Positions 48,598-61,600 of a DNA stretch of 64,000 bases are shown piece after piece; the stretch's first letter is position 1; each line of letters starts with the position of its first letter. Made by a program: the position numbers and the translations under genes. The notes beneath the pieces are model-generated. The model saw only the letters and a program-made list of their open reading frames with translations, was not told the DNA's origin and made no database searches. Source of the stretch: Sipunculus nudus (lineage: Eukaryota > Annelida > Sipuncula > Golfingiida > Sipunculidae); NCBI GenBank assembly GCA_026874595.1, contig CM049310.1, positions 24,725,058 to 24,789,057 on the forward strand, given 5' to 3'.

Positions 48598-48660
48598 GTG
48601 GACGGACGGACGGACGACGCATCGCCATTGCATAAGTTTATCGGGGCCTGTGGACGGATG
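48598..48660 (+). repeat. ACGG microsatellite with pearl-like 3' motif
   Basis: GGACGGACGGACGGACGACG is followed by CATCGCCATTGCATAAG (48620-48636), the motif also present before the 3' end of the element at 56649-56679 and, decayed, at 63130. Probably a fragmentary pearl-like end. Confidence 0.6.
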
Positions 48661-49469
48661 AGGTAAATGTGTATAAGCCACGACAAAACATGAACCAAAT
48701 CGTTGCCACCAAACTGTTCTGAAGCAGACTGTGACTTCGGATCGCTTGCGAGATAGGCCTATACAAAGATTGATATAAATTTCCTGAACAAAGAATTTAT
48801 ACTTGCTTTTGTACCTGTCATGGTAAAAAATATTTGAAAACGAAATACTTGTATTCTATTTTTTATATATGTAATAAATCGGACTTGCCCTTTCCAAAGA
48901 GCGAACGAGTCGAGATGCACGTGGGCTTTCCCAGTGGCTCAATCGGAAATGATCATACGTATACCAAACATAAAAAAATTGTCCTTTTACCTGAAGTCTT
49001 CAGGGAGGAAAACAAACTTGCAACAAATTTATATGTTATACACTTTGTACGATTATAAATGTGAAATACGGAATTTCCTTTCATGTTACTGTAAAACTGT
49101 GTATGATTACATATATAATATAGACGACATGTCATTTTAAAACAGAAATACATAAAATATATGTTCAGAGACAAACCAGATGCATTTATTCTCTGACCTA
49201 CATTTTGCACCGTGGGGATCCAATAAAGGGAATTTCAAAATAAAATTAATTATATTGATGTGGTCGGACAATGGTCCTCAGAAGGCCCCACATTTCTGGT
49301 AGTCCTGGACTAGTTTACATAAGGGTGAAAAGATCAGGTTAAGTTGAAAAATATGACAAATAGAAATAGGTATTTATCCATATGCATGTGGAAAACAAAT
49401 CCTACTGGTTCAAATAATATAAAAGAAGCTTTGTCTGAAATAATGTGTGCAATAGAAAATCACCGATTG

Positions 49470-50730
49470 TACTCTGTTGGCCATATTTGATTTTGAGCAA
49501 ATCTGTATTTCAATAGGTCAGAAGCCCTCATAGGTACAAATCATCCCTGTGAATTTTAGAAAGATTAAGCATGTTCTTGTTGAGATATCGGGTGTGAAAG
49601 AAAATCAACAATTGTACTCTGGTGGCCATATTCGCATTCCGATAGGTCTGCAATTCGATATAGATGGAGCCCTAATAGGTACCAATCATCTCTGTGTAAT
49701 GAGAAAGATCACGCATGTTCTTCTTAAGATATCGGGTGCGAAAGTAAATCACCCATTGTGCTCTGGCGGCCATGTTGGAATTCAGACAGACCTGTAATTC
49801 GAAAGGGATTGAGTCCATGCACAAAGCTACCAATCATCCCTGTGTATTTGGAAAAGCTGAAGTGTGTTGTTGCTAAGTAATCGCGCACGAAAGAAAATCA
49901 GCGATTTGCCTGTGGCGGCCATATTGTAATTCTGACAGATCTGTAATTCAATAGGTCTGGAGCCCTCATATGTACAAATCATTCCTGTGATTTTTGAAAA
50001 GCTGAAGCATATTGCTGTTGCGTTATCGCGCTCGAAAGAAAATCAGCGATTTGGCTATGGCGGCCATATTGGTATTCCATCAGGTCTGTAATTCAATAGG
50101 TCTGGAGCCCTCATATGTACGAATCATCCTTGTGAAATTGGGAAAGCTGAATAATGTTGTTGTTGAGTTATCGCACGCAAAAGAAAATCAGCGATTGGGC
50201 TGTGGTGGCCATATTCGAATTCCTACAGGTCTGTAATTCAATAAATCTGGAGCCTTCATATTTACCAGTCATCCCTGTGCATTTAGGAAATCTTAAGTTC
50301 TGTTGTTGTTGAGTTATCGCGCGCAAAAGAAAATCGGCGATTTGGCGGTGGCGGCCATATTGGAATTCCGACAGGTCTGTAATTCAATAGGTCTGGACAC
50401 CTCGATCATATATACAAATCGTCCCTGTGAAATTGGGAAAGCTGAAGTTTGTTGTTGTTGCGTTATCGCGCGCGAAAGAAAATCAGCGATTGGGCTATGG
50501 CGGCCATATTGGAATTCTGACAGGTCTGTAATTCAATAGGTCTAGAGCCCTCATATTTACCAATCATCTCTGTGAAATTGAGAAAGCTGAAGTATGTTGT
50601 TGTTGAGTTATCGCGTGCGAAAGAAGTGTCACTGACGGATAGACAGAAGTACGGAAGGACGGAATTTAGTACGGAAGGACGGACTGACACGGTGATCACT
50701 ATTGGGCATCGCTTGTCAGCGGGGCCCTAA
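49470..50730 (+). mobile_element. Pearl-like (HINE) element with eight 145-bp repeats
   Basis: GGCCATATT-type marks recur near 49479, 49623, 49768, 49917, 50062, 50207, 50353 and 50502 (spacing 144-149). Each unit also carries CTGTAATTCAATAGGTCTGG and a GTTGAGTTATCGCGCGCGAA-like segment. The core ends in (A)CGGAAGGACGG units (50650-50690) and a hairpin GGGC-AT-CGCT-TGTC-AGCG...GCCC (50704-50727) ending CTAA (50727-50730). The 5' boundary is uncertain; it may start near 49240. Confidence 0.7.
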
Positions 50731-50734
50731 AAAA

Positions 50735-53335
50735 AACGTATAGATTCCACAATTTCTCTTATTTCGTCCGCATCGTGCATCCACGGAGCGGGAGTTAGTA
50801 ACATCGCTGGAGCGAAATAAAGCTTATTATCTAATTTAAGTAGGAAATCCATTAAAATTAATTAACAAAGTAACTTTGTCTCCACGAATGCATGCAAATA
50901 AAAAAATCCCATCCAATGTAGATAAACATGCGGTCAGTAAAGGATTTAAGATGTGTAGGCTTTAATGTTTAATCTATAAATATAATTATCGCCTGCATCC
51001 GATCGAGAAACTGTCGCGTACACACCAGATTATCGGGAGATAAAAGAAATTACCGGTAATGCGTGTTCCATCGGCAGCTAAAATGTGATGGGTTTCTCTT
51101 ACAGGTTGCAAGTCATACTCCCACTAAGTCAATGGTGCTTTACGTATAGACTGATATTCAGTAATGTACATTTTCACTATAATATATAATATAGAATGAT
51201 AAAAAAACTTGATATGGCACAGTATCCAAGCATTACATCGGCTTCTATTGCAATATTATATATTTTGCTATTTCACAGTGTAGGCCTCGTTCATCCCCCC
51301 CCCCAAACAGTCATAGTTCATAACATGTTCATAGCCTGAAAAATAAATATATATATTAACATATGCAACCTCCCTGCATTGATTATATATGTTGTTATCG
51401 TCCATCTTTCCCAATACGATTTTTGTAGGATATATACTGTGCAGCATCTTTACTGAAGAGTTTGTGGTCCCGCTTGTCTGTGAATTCGTCACTCCCGTGT
51501 CCAGTGTCTATTTATCATTATTATTACACATGAAATGAAGAATATTTCCTTTGTGAGACACTTTTAATATTAGGACGTAAGATGTCATAGGACCTGCGGG
51601 ATGCCAAGCTGGTCTCCTTGTACAAAACAAATGAGATCAAAGTGACTGCAACAGCCAAACATCTCTGTTCAGCATTGTGAGACAGGTGTACGTATATGCT
51701 CGTCTGGATGTAACAACTGCCAAATGAATCGCATTTATCAGGATTTCCATTGCGGTTTAAGAAGGAATGACTTAATCATTGTATTTCCTAGCCCTAGCAC
51801 CCGTCCTCTCTTACTACGCTACGCTGTGCGAGAGCCCTAGGAGATGATTTGAGGAAACTGGAGACATTCCACATGACAATTAAATTCTTATATTTCGTCT
51901 GAAAATGTCGAATTCGTTAAGAAATAAAGATATTCTTATCAAATACGCATATAACATTCCACTTAGACAGTGTTTGTCGACTTTAAATGTTGATTAGAAG
52001 AATATGTATTATCCTAATAAACGGTGATACACGGGGAACGATGTCTGCTCTGGGTTTTTCCCTCCAGCCACGGCTGGCCGGCAGCCGCCTGTGTAACCAG
52101 TGGTAACGGGACTTGTAGGCTCAGCGAGCAAAGGTCACGCAGTTCATTGTTTCAGATTCTGAGACCGTTTCAAGCGCAAGGATTGCAAAGTTTTAAAAGT
52201 TAGTCTTGTTTACATACTAAAACCTAATATTTAGCTGAATTTCGTGGTCATTCGAATAAAGTACTATATCTCCCTTAGATTACTTAAAGCTGCCTTGTCA
52301 TAAACGCACTATTTGATTTTACACGATTTTTTTCCGACAAGGGTTTGAAGTTCTCCAGTTTACTCTGAAGCTTTTTATGCGGCGGTATCCAGAGTCCTGG
52401 ATACCGCCGCATTTAATGCAGTTATGTATTTCCAAGCCTTGCCTGGGCTTTAGTATTTGCTTTACCTAATAAAATGCTTAAAATAAAGCGTGATTCCATG
52501 TACCGATAGGCTCTACCCGCTTGGTAACATTCGCATTGAAATCATGTATTCAGGTATTCCATACATGGACCTTCGTGTCCTATGATATATATCTCTGCTG
52601 AACGAATATTACGGACCATGGGCGAAATGTAAGTGCATATAGTAGACACTATCGCAACAATTTTTTACCGACAGGTCCAGTAAAGTTCCCTCTGCCGAGA
52701 TGACAAGAGCAGCACAAGATTTGTCTGAACCCGTGTATTAACTGTCAAATTGCGACTCGCGAATCGTGATCGTTTCAGTCAGCCTGTACATTTTGACTGC
52801 GCTTGTCGCGTGTGCACCTGAATAACTCGCGCTGACTGGCTGAGCCAGAGTTTGTTTGGCCTACTGTCAAGAATGGTGGTCCGATCAACGTTGACACCGA
52901 GGCAGAGGGTTATAGTGTTTTAAAGTTTCGCCGAACTCAACATAAGTGACGGCCTAAAAATATTAAGACAAATTAAATGGGAATATTAGTAGACAATTGG
53001 AAGCCCGGAATAGGCGATGACTGAATGAACCATGTTGGTTTTGAAAAAGATTCTATGAAAGACCACTGCTGACGTCACTGGAAAAGACCTTAGTTCAGCG
53101 AGGCGGTGATGTGTGGGGCTGACCATCCGGGAACCGGCCAAGATTACCAGTCCATGAAATAAGAGCGTCAGATAGTGGTCAATTAGTTATACACGAGTTG
53201 ATGCAAGATGGCGGAACCGATACTAAGTGCGATACAACGCGGGAACGTTTGATTTCTCTGTCAGAAACAACTTAGTCATAACTATTTCATGAACTGGACC
53301 AGTCCATGTATTTCCCCAACTTTATGAAAATGCTG
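50735..53335. other. Non-coding stretch with one perfect GC-rich hairpin
   Basis: No gene recognised. Contains a perfect 16-bp inverted repeat at 52377-52412, listed separately, and a locally GC-rich patch at 52050-52120 without recognised motifs. Confidence 0.5.
52377..52412. repeat. Perfect 16-bp inverted repeat, 4-nt loop
   Basis: ATGCGGCGGTATCCAG (52377-52392), loop AGTC, then the exact complement CTGGATACCGCCGCAT (52397-52412). GC-rich stem within AT-rich surroundings, with no U-run typical of terminators and too short for a microRNA precursor. Confidence 0.9.
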
Positions 53336-53339
53336 GGAA

Positions 53340-54640
53340 CACCAGATAGCCCTCTACATCGCCTTCATTGACCTCAGCAAAGCCTTCGACCCTGTGAGCA
53401 GAAGAGGTCGAATCCAGCCGTTTGGAAGATTGGTTGCCACCAAACGTTGCTAAGCACTTGTTTTCCTCCATAACAATATAAATGGCAAGGTACCCTTGAA
53501 CTTATTGGCCTACGAGCCATTCGAGATCTGCAGAGTTGTGAAGAATACAACCAACTCTGTGACATGACCACGTACTCATATAGACCTTGATTCCGCGACC
53601 CTCTCTGGCATCTTTTTCATGAGTAATGACCAAGACTGAAAGTGTTCGGACCGAAATAAAAACTGTAAGTCAAGCCCAACCAACAGAATTTTAGCACTAC
53701 ATGTACACTACACCGTCTAACAAGAACACATGTACCAGAAACGGGACAGGCTGATTCGATAACTTCTTATGAATGCTAAACGTGTAATCTAAATGTTGAA
53801 CCAGACATCCTCATAAAAAGAGTGCCTGCAAGCAATTTGATTGGTTAAATTGCCTCGTTCAATATTCACGATATACATGCCAGAGACGGTCGCGGCACCA
53901 GGGTCCGAGTGCGTGTAGGCTTCTTCACTTTAGAGTGCGTGGTCATGTAACAGACTTGGTCGTATCAAGATTGCCTAGCAGGGCTGTCATCTAGCACCAA
54001 CCCTCATTGTTAGTTTCTCCTCACTTCTGTTCTCTTACGGATTCCGAGATTTGTAAGCTGGGATTAACATTCATTCAAAAAGCACAGCTTACCCACCTGA
54101 AAGGGCTGCAAGAACAAGAATCGAAGGTTCGGGTCAAGGTTTCTCTGTTAGCTAATAATGCAGCCCCGACTTTACACACAGCAAAGCCTCTGCAGAAATT
54201 GATCGACAGGGGTGTGAAGGCCTCTCATAATTTTGGACTCATTATCAGCACCAGTAAGAACAATGTTACGGGATAGGGCGTTGAGTCCAATCGGAGAAAG
54301 TTAGCTATTAGGCTATATCCACGGTATTTGTTGTCGACAGCTTTAAAGCAGACAGTCGTGGACAACAAATACTATTCAAGAAAACCGATTCTCGAGTTTT
54401 CATTTCCTTCGACGCATCCTGTGCATGTAACGACAAGGCAACATTCCAATGTACTAAGTTGGCGAGAAAGCCGGCGCTTCTCACTGTGCCAGAGGTGTCT
54501 GCAGTGGCTTTGCCATGTCGTACACTAAATGAAGGGCGTTCCCATCGGAAAAGACCCGTTCCGTTGCAGTCTGGCTGAAGGATCCCGAGCGCACCTGGAG
54601 TTCAAGGATGTCTGCGGCCACGATCTGAAGCTTGTCATAA
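53340..54640 (+). pseudogene. LINE ORF2 remnants (RT block and C-terminal motifs)
   Basis: YIAFIDLSKAFDPVSRRGR (about 53355-53410) is a clear RT catalytic block, with a diverged SEPFEI-like piece (YEPFEICRVVKN, about 53510-53545) after it. VRGHVTDL...SRLPSRAV (about 53937-53990) and LEFKDVCGHDLKLV (about 54598-54640) resemble the C-terminal GHV.RM..RLP and RFKDVCKRDLK motifs of another LINE group. Everything between is frame-shifted or unrecognisable, so one element or several may be involved. Confidence 0.55.
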
Positions 54641-54784
54641 CTGGAAGACTCTCTTTCTGCATTTTAAAGATATATGTACTTGTAGATAGTCCATAACCAC
54701 CTATATGTATTGCATTTTTACGGTTAGATATACGGCCGATCATTTTATCTATAAAGAAACAGGCTGGTTTAAAAGCTATTTGTG

Positions 54785-54985
54785 AAATTAATGGAAAATT
54801 GAGGGTCTTCTTTAATACCTCAAAGGAACAATCTCGCAGTGACCCAGTTTTCGGATTGGTAGGAGATTTTGGGGACATATTACAGTATGTCGAATTTTGG
54901 ATTCGTAGGTCAAACGGTTTGAAAACGTGCCAGTTTAACGGACGGCCCGACTATAGCTCAGATCACTTACAGACAGCTGAGCTAA
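54785..54985 (+). mobile_element. Helitron/Helentron-like 3' end, family A copy 3
   Basis: About 190 bases match 37940-38137. Terminal stem TAGCTCAG (54954-54961) with CTGAGCTA (54977-54984), then CTAA at 54982-54985. The closest of the three copies to a perfect hairpin. Confidence 0.65.
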
Positions 54986-55429
54986 AAATGTAGCCATCTG
55001 TGCATTGCAATTTTTGGGTTGGATATGGGTACATCAGTTTATTCTTATGCGGATAGATAAAAAAAAGAATGAAAGAGGACAAGAACTAAAAAAAATATCG
55101 ATATAATTATAAAAACAAGGCCTACAGGCCTAATGCGAACCTGTGCAAAGTTTAGGAGTATGAATGGAGGTTTATTTATAAAATTTAATATTGATCCTTC
55201 TAAGTCCTGCATATCTACCTTAGTCATTATGATTCCAGCAAAATGGACGTTTCTGACCTGCAAGTTTCGGACTAGGACATTTTAAAACCAGAATATGGGT
55301 AGTCAACAAGCCACTATGTGTATCCGCAGAAATCAGATTGGGACGGGTGAAGTGAGGCATGGATTAAGTGGCAAGGGGAATAGAGCGTGATGTGTTGCAT
55401 ATTAGCATGGATGTCTGCAGCTTAAACGT

Positions 55430-56679
55430 GAATGTAGGTGGTGCCACCTGTCATAAAATCAAGAAAATTGTCCAGGATGTATTAACCTGCAAAATTTCAG
55501 GTGGATAAGTCAAACCACTGCTGAGATATGAGTGGTTTTATCCCAAGGCAGTTCAACAGATGGATGCTGTGCATAAGTGGTTGCAGGTGGCGCCACCAGT
55601 TTTGCCTTCGATGAAGAGCTATGTGAGATCTATACACAAGCAAAATTTTGGCCCAATCGGTCAAACGGTTCCCGAGATATGTGGGTTTATGTGTGGAAAC
55701 AGACGCAAAAATGGATGCTGGGCAGCAAGGAAAGGTCAGAGGTCAACCAAAAATTAGGTTGCAGCAGTTCACATGTGACCTGATGATAAACCCGATTCGC
55801 TTAAAATGCACACCACGTTTTTTCAAACAGTTGTATCTAGACGTCTAAACACATTGTCTAGACACCCCCCCCCCCGAGCCAGGTCAGTTGCCATGGTGAT
55901 GTCTGGACCCCACCTGTTTGTACTGAGTGACCTCTTGATTTGGCTGCTGAAACTCAGTATGAAGTCAAATCTGTTTTCAAATACAGAAAGCCTTTTTCAA
56001 TTGGCTACAATGCTTTTTTAAAACTGTATTTACTCAATCTATTCTTATAAAACTGGCAGAACCCTACCATAGAATAAATCTTGTAAAGTTTAAACCAATC
56101 AGCTGAACAGTTTCATCATAAATCAGTGTATAACCTAGAAGAGTTTAAAATTACGTTTTCGCTTGTTAAAAACACATCAATGTAGGTGGCGCCACCAATA
56201 CCTCAAAATCAGATATGACATATGTGACAAACATTAGTATAAAATTTGGTCATTATAGCTCTAGCCGTTTCTGAGATTTTAATTTTAGTGTGCTTTTTTG
56301 GACAGATGACTAAGTTCAACCTCCTGTAACTTTGCCAAAAATCTCCGAACTGGAACCATTTGAACAAACTTGAGAGAGATTGTTCCAGGGATCATTTCTG
56401 TGAAATATTGGACAATTTGGCTGGACAGTTTCAGAGAAGAAGATTTTTAAAGGTTTTTAAGCTTTTTCTCTATAAAATCTAAATTAATGCAGATACCCAA
56501 TAATAAGCTTCAGGGCACCAAGTTTCACATGTGACGAATTCTTACATGTAATTTGGAGCTGCTAGCTCCGACAGTTTCTGACTTACAGCCATGGACAGCG
56601 GAAAGCCAGCCCTGCACGGCGGACGGCTGACGACGGACGGACGACGCTGCGCCATCGCATAAGCTCACAGGTTCGCTAA
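55430..56679 (+). mobile_element. Pearl-like element(s) with GGTGGCGCCACC units and ACGG-rich end
   Basis: Two units about 149 bp apart carry GGTGG(T/C)GCCACC (55437, 55586); a different unit carries it at 56185. Then come the segment shared with 17465-17620 (56330-56452), ACGGACGGACGACG (about 56634-56647), GCCATCGCATAAGCTCAC (56651-56668) and an end CTAA|T (56676-56680). Probably two related elements joined or nested; the 5' limit is unclear. A poly(C) run lies at 55866-55875. Confidence 0.55.
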
Positions 56680-57500
56680 TAATTGCAGATTTAATTAACA
56701 GGTATATTCTTAGGGAAAGGTGTCCAGACAACTATACAGCATGGAAAATGATGATATAAATATTCCATAGTTAATTCAAGATACGTAATGGAAAATTACA
56801 AGTGCAATTGAAATGATACTCGGTTGGGTATCTTCATCATGCAATGCGATACCTTTAGGACCACTAACCTGCAACTAAATTTTACAGACACTCATGCCAT
56901 GCAAATACTGGTGTTTTAATGGCGAGTAATTACAAAACCAGGGCCATCAATCCATATAAAAATTTCTTTCAACAACCAGCTGTTTTCCGTGATTTAAATG
57001 GCGTGGAATTGGACAATACTGGTTTGCACAGAAGTCTTGACTTAGACTTGGCGGGTAACACCGGCTGAGGAAACACTGGCCACACACAATGTCAGGACAT
57101 GCAATTTATGAAGCCATTCCTGAGAAAATTATTTATGTATGAATTTTATTCAGAATGAACTGACAAGAAGTTAGTGTCATTCTCATAGTAAAGTCATAAT
57201 TAAACAGGCTCCTACCCTTAAAAATATTTTGCTTGCACCATTTCGTGTGACACAGGCAAATGAGGAAAACCGGCAACGGTGAAAAGGACTGAAGGTGATG
57301 ACTTCTTGTCTTATACAGCCATTAGAGCTATTCAATATCAAGGGCCATAGTACTGGATTTAAGGACGATCACAACCACCGCCCCCCCCCCCCCCCCCCCC
57401 CCAAAAAAAATGTATGAATTTAACCAGATATGGCATAGCCACAGCTATTAAGAGTGCAAATAAAGGTCATGTTCTAGCAGGAGATCCAGGTGTCTAATGT
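56680..57500. other. Non-coding stretch with a poly(C) run
   Basis: No gene recognised. About 22 C at 57381-57402, followed by A-rich sequence. Confidence 0.5.
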
Positions 57501-57539
57501 TCACTATGTGAACGAGGAATAAACAGTGAAAATGAAAGT

Positions 57540-58680
57540 ACTATTTCAGCAGTTGCCCAACATAGGTGGAACCATCTATGAATTGCATCTGCTTCACAGT
57601 CACAAAATCAGATTGCAGCTATTCCTGTGATATCTGGTGACAGTCACTGTATTACTTATGCAATCAAATCAAGTCATTAAATTTAAATTTCCAACACAGG
57701 CTTTTGAAATAAACCCAATTTTCAATTCTTTATGATTTAATTTCAGACACTATTCATATGATTATTAAAGCTAGAGTATTTATCTTTTCTGACTTAATTA
57801 GAGAAAAGTGGAACAATGCATACAAAAATAAATCAACAACGTTGGCTCCACCTACAGCTCCAAATCACACAGCTGTCACATGATAAATATTTCTGTGAAA
57901 TTTGTTGCTGATAGCTGCAGCCATTCCTGAGATTTTTGGGAGGAGACATTACATCATGTATGCAAACACACCAAATTGTGAAATTTTCCAATCGACCAAC
58001 TCTGAAATTCCCTAGTCTGATGTTCCATAAAGACGTCATTTTGAAAATAATCTGGCTGAATTTATACGCAATTTATTCTCCTTCCTCTAAGGAACCGATA
58101 AGCCCAAAAAATATCAATACTTTATGACATACCTAAGAAAAAGTAAAAAGGACCCATTTGGCTAACAGAAAGGTCAACACAAGTGTCGCCACCTGCGGCT
58201 CAAACTCAATTAGCAATCACATGGTCAATAATAATGTGAAATTTTGTGCTTAAGGCCGAAACCATTCCGGAGACATTTGGTAACAGAATTACCATCAAAT
58301 CAGCAAATTATGGAATAAACCGAATTTGAAGTTCCATAAAAATGCACTTTTGAGAACAATTAATTCCCAGTGTTTTATACTCATTGTATTCCCCTTCCTC
58401 TCAGGAACTCATAACTATGATATGAAAGCCAAAACATAATAGTTAATACTTTGACTTATTTAGGAAAAAGCTGAAAAGATCATTCAACCTGCAGAAAGTG
58501 GTCAACATGGGTTACACCAGCAAAAAATTATTTTTGCATATTTATTACATGATCAAGAAGTCTGCAAACTTTCATGAAGACAGCTGCAGTGGCTTGAGAG
58601 ATATTTAGTAACAGACAACGGACATTGGATAGTGGATGGTTGACACTATACCACTGCTTAAGTTCATGGAGTGACCTAAA
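57540..58680 (+). repeat. Degenerate tandem repeat, about 315-325 bp unit, pearl-like
   Basis: CTTCCTCTAAGGAACCGATA (58080) and CTTCCTCTCAGGAACTCATA (58393) mark units about 313 bases apart; a further, older unit lies upstream. Units carry decayed versions of the GGTGGCGCCACC motif (58183 region: GTGTCGCCACCTG). The 3' end (58610-58680) has ACGGACATTGG and a weak CATAAG-type end followed by CCTAAAAA. Confidence 0.5.
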
Positions 58681-61600
58681 AAGGTTTGATCCTATGACCA
58701 ATATGAATCCAAAAATAAAATTAATATAGTGTGCAAAAATTTCATTTTTAGTTTTCTTGCTTGCATCCTTGAAGAAGTAACTTCTGGTGAGGTAGAATTC
58801 CTGACTTTTCTGTCACTTGCTTTTGAATGCTTTTGATGGTGTGATATTTGCTCCTTGCATCGTTGTATGTCTGACTGACACAGAATGGCATTTATAAATT
58901 CCATTCTAAGACTGATGAAAATAAACTTAATGGTGAACTTAATCATGTATCTTCACACAGCATTGCTCACATACAGCAAAGAATTCTTTCAATACACATA
59001 AAAGCAGCTTTATTGCCTTGTAAACTATTCAACTGATCATGCATAGCAAAAATAAAATGTGTATTCACTTTTATAAGTGTGGAATGACACATCATACATT
59101 CAACTAAAACCTCGGTGAGAAATGGAATGACCATTCACAATTTTCAAGAATGTGTTCAGTAAAAATAAAGAATGCATTCGTGTACACACAAGTGATGATC
59201 TCTGCCTATGGATTTTTAAAAGTAGTAATTCATTTGCCTTCATTCTGGATAGTCTCATATTTTAACAAATAAGAGGATCCTGCTCAAATAAAGGCATTCC
59301 GGATGTAACAACCTAAGAAATCCAGGGACACGGACTACTACTTAATACTTCTTTTTCCAATAAATGCAGTTTTATTACATACACATGCATTATGAAAGTA
59401 ATTCACATCTGTGAAAAATAATCTGTGTTCATTTGAACACTGTGCAGCAATTGGTGCTTACACATAAACTAGTATATACATAAAATGACACTGATCCAAT
59501 TAGCATTCCTAAGTCTTTGTTTCTGCACAACTATCTATCACAGGAGGAATACCCCAAGATATAAGTGATATATTGACATTGCTATCCTCGTATCATAATC
59601 CTTCTGCCAAAACTGCAGACTCTTCCTCTAAAATAATTATATCAAATGAAAGCTACAGGCCTAGAGTGCTCAGGAAAACTTATTCTTTTGTTATGCATAA
59701 ATGGTAGTAACAGACCATGGGTGACATACAATAATATATGTGGATTTCTTCCATATGTAAGCTTTTTCTCACTACACTGATGGCAAATAGGCCATGTATA
59801 ATCTTTACCCACTTTAACGCCAACCTTGAAACCTACATGTGTTCAACAATCTATTACATATATTTACTGCATATGTGACCATTTCTTTTCATTAAAACAG
59901 TTCACAGCAGCCCCCCTCATCACCTGGCAAGCAAATGTTAGTAGTTGCAGGGCAGTTACAAATTAGGTCACAGTGACCTGAATTCCAAGTGCATATATAA
60001 ATAATTCAACATGAATACAAAATCTGAATAACAAGACCAATTTACATTCCCTATATATATTCTAGTATATAATCTCTGTGAGTTCTGGCTTACTCTAAAT
60101 ATATATCAATAAACTGTAGGTAATTCATGCTAGAAAAGTTCTTGTATTACAATCCCTTGTGACTGAGGTGTTATTCACAGGACAGGTGCCCATGTTGACA
60201 AACAGAAAAACCATGTGATCAAAGGTGGCTGGTTGGGGCTTATGAAGTAACCAAATGTTCTGTCATTTGCAGAACTCTGGTTCATCTGATTTGAATGGGC
60301 CCCCAAATGTTATAAACATGTGGATATAAACGAAAACGATGTTCCTTCTTTAGCAAGATATAACATACAAAACTGCCAGGGTTTGTATGAAAAGGTTTGA
60401 GAAAGATGATGTTGCCCGAGATGCATAACTATTCTGTCATAAAAAACACAGTCATAACATACAACACTGAAAACCTAAAAAAGGACTGCTTCCACATTTT
60501 CCTTCCTGGAAACATATTATAGTCAGAATGTGATAGAGGAGATCTTACAAGAAGCAGGACTGAACCATATGACCAATAAGGCCAATCCATAAAATAAATC
60601 ATTCCTCCTATTGCCTCTGGGATCAAAACAGTGGATAAGTGGTCAATTATTCTCTCTTTTTATTAGAAAATTTAAATAATACCACAAGAAAATTTTGAAA
60701 TATTACCAACTCACGGGAAGGAGACAATAGATGTGTGACAATAATTTAAACAGTGCATATAAACAACCCAAAAGATTAATCCATTTTTCAATGATACCTT
60801 GAGAATGAAATTTTCCATTGATAATACACATACTGATCTATTTGAATACACTGGGAAAACAGCAGAAATTAGAAAATTTTTGATCTAGTTATTTATTTAT
60901 TTGGTGAGCAAAAAGCTAAATATGTAACAAAATCAAAAAGGCAAAAAAAAAATACATAAATCACAACCTACAACACCTGATACAATAACAATACAATTAT
61001 AAAGAAGTAAGATTCTATAGTTGAATCATTAAGATATGTTTAAAATAATGCATAAATAAATACAGAAATCACAAATCCTGATTTATAAACATTGGGTATT
61101 CTGTGCTGAGTGCTGACAAGTGAGGATCGGTCAAGGTGATGCCCATTATCACTTTGGTGTGGTCTCATCATACTGGCACCAGACAACTGCCAAGTGACAT
61201 ATGTAAATTGACAGAGTAAATTACAATATACATATTATATGAGAAGTGATACAGCTTTGGTCATATCAATAACAATTCTATAGTCTTCTGTTATACATAT
61301 ACACAAAACAACGACCCATGGATCTCTGTTATGCAAACTTAGGTTAAAATATAAACTAAGGTTTAATAAAAAAAATTACTCATGAACATTTTTTGTTTCC
61401 TGTAAGAAGTGGTGTTTTTCAAGTTGAAGACTGTGGTTTACATGAGATGCCCCCATCATCCTGAACAAAGGAATGGAGCAACCAATGATTAACATATGAC
61501 AATATTAATCAATAACAGAGGAGGTATTTTACTGCTATTAGTTAACTACAGAGTGTATATGCTACCAAACAAGACCATTTCATTATCTTATTGATGTGCA

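Noticed and set aside
54007-54276. 89-codon plus-strand open frame as a gene
   Set aside because: No recognisable domain, flanked by LINE-derived debris.
57381-57402. Poly(C) and other homopolymer runs as regulatory elements
   Set aside because: No supporting context; such runs are common sequencing and assembly problems.
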